14,145 bases of DNA from Tardiphaga sp. GTDB taxonomy: Bacteria; Pseudomonadota; Alphaproteobacteria; Rhizobiales; Xanthobacteraceae. The position numbers and the translations under genes are program-made. Below are positions 7,327-14,088 of this stretch, piece after piece. The stretch is taken from positions 1 to 14,145 of the forward strand of contig JAQGJY010000255.1 of NCBI GenBank assembly GCA_028290325.1. Direction: 5' to 3'. The notes under the pieces were generated by a model. The model ran no database searches, was not told the DNA's origin, and saw only the letters and a program-made list of their open reading frames with translations. Each line of letters begins with the position of its first letter. Position 1 is the first letter of the stretch.

Positions 7327-10013
7327 GCCGCATGCCCCATCGAGGTTTGTTCCTTCAGCGCGGCGATCAGACCTGGACGGTCGAACTTCGCGACGTAATC
7401 ATGGAAACCGGCCTGACGGCCGCGCTCGACCGCCGCCTGCGACACGATCGCCGACAATGCGATGATCGGAAGTTCGCTGAGGCGCTTGTCGGCCCGGATC
7501 GTCTCGGCGAATTCGAATCCGTCCATGTCCGGCATCTCGATGTCGGTGACGACGATCTGGAATTCGCTCGACCTGAGAATGCTGAGGCCGTCGCGCGCGT
7601 TGCTTGCCACCTGCACGCGGTAACCGGCGGCTTTCAGCACCGGCGCCAGCATGTTGCGGAAGAACGCCGAGTCATCGACCAGCAGCAGCGACTGCGCGTT
7701 TTGCGACGGCCGCATTTCGCTGCGCGCGAACCAATCCGCGAAGGCCAGCGGCAGGAAGTGGCCGACATCGATGACTTCCGTCGCCTGCCCCTTGATGACG
7801 GCCGAGCCAAGCACGCCATCGCGCGTGCTGGCGACGGCGATCGTGAGATGCTCCTCGACGATGTCCGTGATCTGATCGACGACGAGGCCCATCGACCGGC
7901 CGTCATCGGAGAACACCAGGATCGGCTGCACGCCGGTGGTGGCGATTTCGACGCCATCCATCATGATCAGCGGCATCAACTGCTCGCGATACTGCACCAT
8001 GTGGCGGCCGTTGGAATATTCGATGTCCTTCGCCGCGATCTCCTCGAGACGCGTGATGAGAGCCAGTGGCACCGCCTTCGGCTGCGGTGATCCAGCCCGG
8101 AAGATCAACAGCGACGTCAGCGCGTCATCTTTGCCGTTCTGTCCGGCGTTGCGATCGTCGGCGGAATCGTGCGGCGCGATCGCCGAACCGCCGATTGCCT
8201 TGGCGATGCCATTAGGATCGACGATCAGGATCACGGCGCCGTCGCCGAGAATGGTGTTGCCGGAGAACATCGAAATGTGCCGCAGCTTGGTGCACATCGG
8301 TTTGACGACGATTTCCTCGGTATGGAACACGCCGTCGACGATGATGCCGAAGGTCTGCTTGCCGACCTGCGTGACGACGATGAAGCCGCCTTCGGTATCT
8401 GTCCTGCCGGCGTCGCACTTCATCAGTGTTGACAGATGCGCCAGCGGCAGCAGCCGGTTGCGCAGGCGCAGCACCAGCGTGTCCTTGATGCGCTCGATGC
8501 GATGCTCGGAATTGGCGCGGGCGCGCACCAGTTCGATGACGGCGATCTGCGGAATCGCGAAGCGGTCGCCCGCGGATTCGACGATCAGCGCGGAGATGAT
8601 GGCCAGTGTCAGCGGAATCTTGACGGTGACGCTGGAGCCTTCGCCGGCGACCGAGCTGACATCGATGGTGCCGCCGATCTGATCGATATTGGTGCGGACG
8701 ACATCCATGCCGACGCCGCGCCCCGACACGCTGGTGACGGCGGCGGCGGTCGAGAAGCCCGGCGCGAAGATGAACTTGTGAATCTGGGCTTCCGTCATCT
8801 TCTCGACGTCGGCCTCGGTGACCAGACCGCTGGCGACCGCCTTGGCCTTGATCCGCGCGGTGTTCAGGCCGCGGCCGTTATCGGCGATGCAGACGATGAT
8901 ATGACCGCCCTCGTGATAGGCGGAGAGCCGGATGGTGCCCTGCTCGGGCTTGCCGGCCTTGAGGCGTTCCGCCGGGGTTTCCAGCCCGTGATCCGCCGAA
9001 TTCCGCACCATGTGGGTGAGCGGATCCTTGATCAGATCGAGCACCTGACGGTCAAGCTCGGTGTCGGCGCCGTGCAGTTCGAGTTCGATCTGCTTGCCGA
9101 GTTCGCTCGACAGATCGCGCACGATGCGCGGCAGTTTCTGCCAGGCATTGCCGATCGGCTGCATCCGCGTCTTCATCACGCCGTCCTGCAACTCGGCGGT
9201 GACGTTTGACAGCCGCTGCAACGACGCCTGGATACCGGAATCGGCGTTGCGGCGGTTGATTTCGAGAAGCTGGTTGCGGGTCAGCACCAGCTCGGACACC
9301 ATCGTCATCAGATGTTCGAGCGTATCGACGTTGACGCGGATCGACTGGTTGGCGATGCGGTCATTGTCCGCCGCCGGCGGTTCGATCGGCATTTTCTGAG
9401 AAGGCTTGTTGAGATTTTCGGCGGATTCGCTTTTGCCGATCACCAATGTGATCGGCGGGACCGGGTCGGCCGCGACCGGTTCATGCGCATCGACCGCGTC
9501 TTCGACGGCGGTTTCCTGAAACGCGCGCTCCAGCTCGTCCAGCGATACTTCGCCGGGGCGCAAAGGCCGCTCCAGATCGGCCACCACCAGCGCAGGCTCA
9601 GGGTCCTGGGCCGCGGCCGGCGCGTCCATCGCTGCCATGCCGCGCGCGACCATGTCATGCAACTGGTCGATGAGATCGCTGTCTTCGCCGGCCGGTTCCG
9701 ACTGCGTGGCCTCGAGCCCGCCGAGAATTTCCTTGATGCGGTCGAGCGTGAGGAGGATGAGGGTCACGGCCGGGCTGGTGACGGGCATGCCGTCGCGAAA
9801 CTTGCCCATCAGCGTTTCCGCCGCGTGGGTCAGCGCTTCCAGCCGTGGCAGTCCGATGAAGCCGCAAGTGCCCTTGATGGTGTGGACCAGGCGAAAGATG
9901 TTGCCGAGAATTTTGGCGTTGTTCGGTTCCTGCTCGAACCGGACCAGTTCGTTATCGACGGTATCGAGACTTTCGCTGGTCTCGGTCAGAAACTCGGTAA
10001 GAAGGTCATCCAT
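7323..10013 (-). CDS. cheA: Chemotaxis histidine kinase CheA with second CheW-like domain and C-terminal receiver
   Basis: An 896-residue kinase, longer than classical CheA (about 650). Order: P1/Hpt 1-105 with phosphorylated H44 (LVHTIKG); a linker 106-220 rich in D, E, P and A with no recognisable P2; P3 dimerisation about 222-290; P4 ATPase with N338 (HMVRNSADHG), G1 D378 (DNGRG) and G2 431-435 (GRGVG); P5 CheW-like about 470-605; a second CheW-like domain about 630-765; receiver about 775-893 with D780/D781, phosphoacceptor D824 (VTDIEMPDMDG), S854 and K876. K876 is followed by Phe rather than the usual Pro. Known: Azospirillum Che1 has the same gene order and a CheA ending in a receiver, but its extra N-terminal membrane part is absent here. 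The ATG at 10013 leads directly into P1, with an AAAGG stretch further upstream. First gene of the operon, divergent from cheZ. Confidence 0.96.
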   Translation of the reverse strand: MDDLLTEFLTETSESLDTVDNELVRFEQEPNNAKILGNIFRLVHTIKGTCGFIGLPRLEALTHAAETLMGKFRDGMPVTSPAVTLILLTLDRIKEILGGLEATQSEPAGEDSDLIDQLHDMVARGMAAMDAPAAAQDPEPALVVADLERPLRPGEVSLDELERAFQETAVEDAVDAHEPVAADPVPPITLVIGKSESAENLNKPSQKMPIEPPAADNDRIANQSIRVNVDTLEHLMTMVSELVLTRNQLLEINRRNADSGIQASLQRLSNVTAELQDGVMKTRMQPIGNAWQKLPRIVRDLSSELGKQIELELHGADTELDRQVLDLIKDPLTHMVRNSADHGLETPAERLKAGKPEQGTIRLSAYHEGGHIIVCIADNGRGLNTARIKAKAVASGLVTEADVEKMTEAQIHKFIFAPGFSTAAAVTSVSGRGVGMDVVRTNIDQIGGTIDVSSVAGEGSSVTVKIPLTLAIISALIVESAGDRFAIPQIAVIELVRARANSEHRIERIKDTLVLRLRNRLLPLAHLSTLMKCDAGRTDTEGGFIVVTQVGKQTFGIIVDGVFHTEEIVVKPMCTKLRHISMFSGNTILGDGAVILIVDPNGIAKAIGGSAIAPHDSADDRNAGQNGKDDALTSLLIFRAGSPQPKAVPLALITRLEEIAAKDIEYSNGRHMVQYREQLMPLIMMDGVEIATTGVQPILVFSDDGRSMGLVVDQITDIVEEHLTIAVASTRDGVLGSAVIKGQATEVIDVGHFLPLAFADWFARSEMRPSQNAQSLLLVDDSAFFRNMLAPVLKAAGYRVQVASNARDGLSILRSSEFQIVVTDIEMPDMDGFEFAETIRADKRLSELPIIALSAIVSQAAVERGRQAGFHDYVAKFDRPGLIAALKEQTSMGHAA

Positions 10014-10469
10014 CGTGCGAACTGCCTTTGAATTTTACACATCACAAGAATAAGAGGTCTCACGGCAATCACCGCGCCGAACGTCGCGTCACGAGACAAT
10101 CGGAAGCAGCTGTCAGTTTCGGCGACACGTCATCGGCGGATTTAACCGTCTTTGTGTTAACGCCGGCTTTCGTTGCGGCAATTTCGTAGCAACGCTTTTG
10201 TCGGGGCGATGGCGCCCGACGAACGCCGACGGCGATCCTCGGGCTTGCGCGTGGCCTTGATGACGGGAACATTCAGGTCGTGCGAAAGACCAGCGCCGAC
10301 ACGCCGGCGTTCGGCTGTCGGCAGCGGTGACATCGGCAGGCTTCGTTTCTCCATCGCAACCTGGCGGCAACTTTTCGGGCCTTGACCGGCTTTGCCATGA
10401 GACCACTATCGGATGATGCTAATCATATTCATAAGATTATGGTAAAGACGTTAAGAATAATCCTTGCCG

Positions 10470-10482
10470 CGACAGAATGTCG
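10470..10482. promoter_or_regulatory. Short dyad in AT-rich divergent promoter region
   Basis: Perfect 5-bp arms CGACA and TGTCG around GAA, followed at once by GTTAACTAT. A second dyad with 5-bp arms (ATGAT/ATCAT) lies about 45 bases upstream at 10413-10426. Both sit in the most AT-rich part of the cheA/cheZ intergenic region, where promoters and operators are likely. Short arms can arise by chance, so this is tentative. Confidence 0.25.
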
Positions 10483-10576
10483 TTAACTATGTGCAAAACA
10501 TTGAATTAAAAAACATCTCAGCCTCGATTGGCGCAACGGCGCTGACGTTTGATTTCTCAAAGATTCCGGCCGCGAT

Positions 10577-10619
10577 CGCGCGGTGACACCCCAGGACGGC
10601 ATGTCCTGCTCACCGCGCG
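10577..10619 (+). promoter_or_regulatory. Compound hairpin in the probable cheZ leader
   Basis: Outer stem of 10 perfect pairs, CGCGCGGTGA (10577-10586) with TCACCGCGCG (10610-10619). It encloses an inner stem of 6 perfect pairs, CAGGAC (10592-10597) with GTCCTG (10603-10608), around a GGCAT loop. Only five bases on the left (10587-10591) and one on the right (10609) are unpaired. It lies 77 bases before the GTG start. No T-run follows, so it does not look like an intrinsic terminator. It could be a leader RNA structure, a DNA-binding dyad or a dispersed repeat. Confidence 0.5.
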
Positions 10620-10695
10620 GCATGCGGTCCTCGGGCGGCGGAACAAAATCTTAAAAGCCGTTTGCTATGTGTCTGCCGATCCTGGGGAGATATCG

Positions 10696-11430
10696 GTGCC
10701 GACTCAAAACAGAATTACTCGCGACATCCCGTCCGTCCTGGCGGCGGATCTTCCACTTCAGACCAAACCAGCGCCGGCCATTAAGCCGGTTAAATCGGTC
10801 CGTCGATCGCGCGCCATCAAGGTGTTGCCGACATCGCCGTCCCTGGCACCGCTGGATGAGCCCGAGGCAATGGACCTGATGGACAACTATCGGGCCCAGA
10901 TCGCGCATTGCGATCGGCTCAAGCGCGAGATGGACGCGATCCAGAGTGCGATTTTCCAGACCAAGCGCGAAATCGCATCGCTTCACAAAAGTGGTTTCGA
11001 TACCGGCGACGCGATCGACGTTCACGGCGAATTGGACGCGATCGTCGGCGGCACCGAACAGGCCACGCAGACCATCCTCGCCGCGGCCGAAGCCATCGAG
11101 ACCGCCAACGCCGCGATCAACGACGCGGCGACGCCCGCGCAGCGCCAAGTGCTTTCGGCGCGGATCGGCGACAACATCACGGCGATCTTCGAAGCTTGCA
11201 ATTTTCAGGATTTGACCGGACAGCGCATCGGCAAGGTGATGGCCACGATGGGTGCGATCGAATCCCATATCAGCACGATGATGGAGATCTGGGGTGGCGT
11301 TGCCGCCATCAAGGCCTGCGCGCCCGAAGCGACCGAGCGCGACGCCGACCAGCGTCTTCTCAACGGGCCAAAGCTGCGCCACAGCGACGAGTATGTCTCG
11401 CAGAACGACATCGACGCGATGTTCGACTGA
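10696..11430 (+). CDS. cheZ: CheZ-type CheY-P phosphatase
   Basis: A 244-residue protein if started at the GTG at 10696, which has a strong GGGGAG ribosome site six bases upstream. An ATG at 10549 would add 49 basic, non-conserved residues and run through the compound hairpin. Seen: a Pro/Lys-rich, probably disordered N-terminus (1-55); long helices about 60-205, as in the CheZ four-helix bundle; the CheZ signature ACNFQDLTGQRIGKVM (167-182), where D172 and Q176 match the catalytic Asp and Gln of E. coli CheZ (same spacing of four); a flexible stretch; and the tail YVSQNDIDAMFD. Known: CheZ inserts a Gln into the CheY-P active site to speed hydrolysis, and its C-terminal helix binds CheY. The tail also resembles the CheY-binding peptide of FliM. 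Divergent from cheA, so probably made together with the operon but from its own promoter. Cytoplasmic. Confidence 0.85.
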   Translation: MPTQNRITRDIPSVLAADLPLQTKPAPAIKPVKSVRRSRAIKVLPTSPSLAPLDEPEAMDLMDNYRAQIAHCDRLKREMDAIQSAIFQTKREIASLHKSGFDTGDAIDVHGELDAIVGGTEQATQTILAAAEAIETANAAINDAATPAQRQVLSARIGDNITAIFEACNFQDLTGQRIGKVMATMGAIESHISTMMEIWGGVAAIKACAPEATERDADQRLLNGPKLRHSDEYVSQNDIDAMFD

Positions 11431-11552
11431 GCGCGCACAAATGAGCTGGCTGGCGACGGCGTTTTTGGCTAAGTCCCTGTCATCGCCTCTGCCGCCGTTT
11501 TCGCTGCCTTGGCGACGAGCCCGCCCGTCTTGTCTCCAACATTGCGTCGGTC

Positions 11553-12797
11553 ATGTCCCAGACACTTAGCGCTGAAAAAGCTCCGATCAACGTGCTGCTC
11601 CTGGAAGGCGTGAACGACAGCGCCGTCGAGCTGTTTCGCAAATCCGCCGGCACGACCGTGCGGCGCCTGACCAAGGCGCTCGATGGCGACGAGCTGCTGA
11701 AGGCGCTCGACGGCGTCGATATGCTCGGCATCCGGTCGCGCACGCAGCTCACGCGGAGCGTCCTCGCGACGATGGACAAGGTGGTCGCCGTCGGCTGTTT
11801 CAGCGTCGGCACCAATCAGGTCGATCTCGGCGCGGCGCGCCAGCGCGGCATCCCGGTCTTCAACGCGCCGTTCTCCAACACCCGCAGCGTCGCCGAACTC
11901 GTGATCGGTGAGATCGTCATGCTGCTGCGGCGGATTTTTCCGCGCTCCGCCGCCGCGCATGAGGGCGGCTGGGACAAATCCGCGACCGACAGCCGCGAGG
12001 TGCGCGGCCGCACGCTCGGCATCGTCGGCTACGGCAATATCGGCTCGCAGTTGTCGACGCTAGCCGAGGCGATGGGCATGAAGGTGATCTATTACGATCA
12101 CACCGACAAATTGCGCCACGGCAATACCGAGCCGACCGGGAGCCTCGCCGAATTGCTGACCCGCAGCGACATCGTCAGCCTGCACGTGCCGGAAACGCCA
12201 GCGACCCATGGCATGATCGGCGACGCCGAAATCCGGCTGATGAAACGCGGCGCCTATCTCATCAACAACAGCCGCGGCACGGTGGTCGATCTCGACGCGC
12301 TGGCGGCGGCGCTGAAGGACGGCCATCTGGCCGGCGCGGCGCTCGACGTGTTTCCGATCGAACCGTCGTCCAATGCGGAGCGCTTTCACAGCCCGCTGCA
12401 GGGATTGAGCAACGTGATCCTGACGCCGCATATCGGCGGTTCGACCGAAGAAGCGCAGGACCGGATCGGCAGCGAGGTCGCGCGCAAGATGATCGATTAT
12501 GTCGAGAGCGGCTCGACCATGGGCGCGGTGAATTTTCCCCAGGTGCAGTTGAAAATCCGCCCGGTCGGCGCGCGTTTCAGCCATGTCCACCGCAACGTGC
12601 CCGGCATGTTGCGGCGCCTGAACGAGGTCTTCCTGCAACGCGACGTCAACATCGCGGCGCAATTTCTCGAAACCGACAGCGAGGTCGGCTATGTCGTGCT
12701 CGACGCCGACCTGCCGCCGGGCCTGAGCGATAAAATTCTCGCCGAGATCAGTTCGCTTGACGGCACGATCCGCGCCCGACTCGTTTACGAGCACTGA
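11553..12797 (+). CDS. serA: D-3-phosphoglycerate dehydrogenase, E. coli type with ACT domain
   Basis: A 414-residue protein, close to E. coli SerA (410). It oxidises 3-phosphoglycerate to 3-phosphohydroxypyruvate with NAD+, the first step of serine synthesis, in the cytoplasm. Seen: a substrate domain split around the NAD domain; dinucleotide loop GYGNIG (159-164); D182 after the second strand, favouring NAD over NADP; catalytic R241 (NNSRG), E270 (PIEPSS) and H293 (TPHIGGST), each one residue offset from E. coli; C-terminal ACT domain about 337-411. The serine-binding residues H346, N348 and N366 (HRNVPG, VNIAAQ) match those of E. coli, so feedback inhibition by serine is likely. The ATG at 11553 lacks a clear ribosome site. 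It lies 122 bp after cheZ on the same strand and converges with the yedI-like gene (18-bp gap). A role in the chemosensory system is not indicated. Confidence 0.93.
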   Translation: MSQTLSAEKAPINVLLLEGVNDSAVELFRKSAGTTVRRLTKALDGDELLKALDGVDMLGIRSRTQLTRSVLATMDKVVAVGCFSVGTNQVDLGAARQRGIPVFNAPFSNTRSVAELVIGEIVMLLRRIFPRSAAAHEGGWDKSATDSREVRGRTLGIVGYGNIGSQLSTLAEAMGMKVIYYDHTDKLRHGNTEPTGSLAELLTRSDIVSLHVPETPATHGMIGDAEIRLMKRGAYLINNSRGTVVDLDALAAALKDGHLAGAALDVFPIEPSSNAERFHSPLQGLSNVILTPHIGGSTEEAQDRIGSEVARKMIDYVESGSTMGAVNFPQVQLKIRPVGARFSHVHRNVPGMLRRLNEVFLQRDVNIAAQFLETDSEVGYVVLDADLPPGLSDKILAEISSLDGTIRARLVYEH

Positions 12798-12815
12798 GCG
12801 CGGGCAACGGCGGCG

Positions 12816-13805
12816 TTACGGCTTCGCCGTGCGCGCCTGGATGGCGCTCCACGCCGGAGCGATGACGCCGTTGGCCAACGGAATGATCGCGATGCCGACC
12901 ACGGCGCCGACGAGGCCGGACGCCAGCGCCGTGACGATCCATGCGACCGCCCCCGCGATCGCCGGCAGTGCTTGCGCCGCCATCTGCGCGCTCGCCTTGA
13001 TGGCATGATCGATCTGCGGCCAGCCGTAGGTGTCGAGGCCATGGATCAGGATGCCACCGCCGACCCAGATCATCGCCGCCGTTCCGACGACGCTGAGCCC
13101 GGTGAGAAAATATGGCATGCCGCGCACCAGACCACGCCCGATGGCACGCTTGAAACGGCCGAGCACCGAGGTCGAAGGGCCTTGCGCCAGATAGAGGCCG
13201 ACATCGTCCGCTTTGACGATCAACGCGACGCCGCCATAGACGACGACGGTGATTGCCAATCCGACGACAGCGAGCACGATCGCCTGCGTCCAGAACGGTC
13301 CCGCGGGCAACGAGGCAAGCGTGATCGCCATGATTTCCGCCGACAGGATGAAATCGGTCTTGATCGCGCTCGCGACCTTGGCGTCCTCGAAACCCTGCGA
13401 CCCGGTCGACAACGGACCGGCCGCAACGTGTGCCGGGTGCGGGTCGTGCGGCACCAGGGCCTCGTAGATTTTCTCGGTGCCTTCGAAACACAGATAGGCG
13501 CCGCCGAGCATCAGCAGCGGCGTGATCGCCGATGGCGCGAACAGGCTCAGCGCCAGCGAGACCGGCAACAGGATCAGCAGCTTGTTGCGAAGCGACCCGA
13601 TCGCGATACGCTGGATGATCGGCAGTTCGCGCGCCGGATCGAAGCCGACGACGTAACGCGGCGTCACCGCCGCGTCGTCGATGACGACGCCCGCCGCTTT
13701 CGCGCCGGCCCGCGCCGCCTGTCCCGCAATGTCGTCGATCGAGGTCGCCGCGACCTTGGCCAGTGCGGCGACATCATCGAGAAGGGCCATCAGACCGACG
13801 CTCAT
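12816..13805 (-). CDS. DUF808 / YedI-like inner-membrane protein
   Basis: A 329-residue membrane protein similar along its length to E. coli YedI (DUF808), whose function is unknown. Shared blocks seen: ALLDDVAALAK near the start; RELPIIQRIAIGSLRNK (59-75); a first hydrophobic hairpin about 76-108 with ITPLLMLGGAYLCFEGTEKI; IKTDFILSAEIMAITL (148-163); a hydrophobic stretch about 172-197 ending VYGGVALIVKADD; about 232-258 (VGGGILIHG); and a last one about 280-312. No cleavable signal peptide is visible. The ATG at 13805 has AGG about ten bases upstream; the ATG at 13790 is also possible. Convergent with serA, with only 18 bp between stops. A 14-bp perfect palindrome lies 27-40 bases upstream of the start and may be an operator. 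Confidence 0.88.
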   Translation of the reverse strand: MSVGLMALLDDVAALAKVAATSIDDIAGQAARAGAKAAGVVIDDAAVTPRYVVGFDPARELPIIQRIAIGSLRNKLLILLPVSLALSLFAPSAITPLLMLGGAYLCFEGTEKIYEALVPHDPHPAHVAAGPLSTGSQGFEDAKVASAIKTDFILSAEIMAITLASLPAGPFWTQAIVLAVVGLAITVVVYGGVALIVKADDVGLYLAQGPSTSVLGRFKRAIGRGLVRGMPYFLTGLSVVGTAAMIWVGGGILIHGLDTYGWPQIDHAIKASAQMAAQALPAIAGAVAWIVTALASGLVGAVVGIAIIPLANGVIAPAWSAIQARTAKP

Positions 13806-13831
13806 CGGAAACCTATGTGCTGAAACGGATT

Positions 13832-13845
13832 GCCGTCGCGACGGC
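13832..13845. promoter_or_regulatory. 14-bp perfect palindrome upstream of the yedI-like gene
   Basis: GCCGTCGCGACGGC is identical to its reverse complement and begins 27 bases upstream of the yedI-like ATG. The position suits a repressor site, but GC-rich palindromes arise easily in DNA of this composition. Confidence 0.25.
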
Positions 13846-14005
13846 GTGTGGCGCGACGATGATCGCGTGGAACGACGAGGCGAAGTAAGCTGGCATTACA
13901 ACATTTGTTCCGGCGACCCTGCATGCCGAGCGGCTTAGCGGCTTTCAGCCGCAGCACAGGCGCGGAAGGGGTTTACCTCGACGAAAGGCTACCCGACTTG
14001 CGGGA

Positions 14006-14033
14006 TTGCACCTGAATTCCGTATTGATATAAT
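14006..14033 (+). promoter_or_regulatory. Sigma70-like promoter, plus strand
   Basis: A -35-like TTGCAC (14006-14011), 16-bp spacer and perfect -10 TATAAT (14028-14033) lie in an AT-richer pocket. Predicted transcription would start near 14040, about 50-60 bases before candidate ATGs at 14089 and 14099. This is the best promoter match in the window. Confidence 0.5.
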
Positions 14034-14088
14034 TTCTGGCAGGCAAAGCCGGTCAAGTGGGCCTCGCCTTGCCAGTCCGCGTTTGTGG

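Larger units (their letters stand above)
10014..10695. other. Long divergent control region between cheA and cheZ
   Basis: These 682 bases hold no ORF I can support as intact. The cheA-proximal part contains TTAAC at 10142-10146 and again inside GTTAAC at 10156-10161. The middle (10078-10398, minus) contains protein-like pieces in different frames, possibly a decayed small gene. The stretch 10400-10515 is clearly AT-richer than its surroundings and has two small dyads: ATGAT-GCTA-ATCAT at 10413-10426 and CGACA-GAA-TGTCG at 10470-10482. Promoters for both directions are expected here, but no -35/-10 pair is convincing. A compound hairpin lies at 10577-10619. Confidence 0.6.

Noticed and set aside
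8436..10031. Long plus-strand open frames antisense to cheA
   Set aside because: Rich in Arg, Asp and Gly without recognisable domains, and opposite fully conserved CheA motifs. Treated as shadows.
10171..10194. CGTTGC...GCAACG hairpin followed by CTTTTG, terminator-like on the plus strand
   Set aside because: Six-pair stem with a 12-base loop and a short T-run, and no plus-strand gene ends there.
10549..10695. Upstream ATG for the CheZ protein
   Set aside because: Adds 49 basic residues across the compound hairpin, whereas the GTG at 10696 has a strong GGGGAG site at ideal spacing.
13938..13952. GCGGCT-TTC-AGCCGC hairpin
   Set aside because: Short, no T-run, and no gene end next to it. 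Likely chance in GC-rich DNA.
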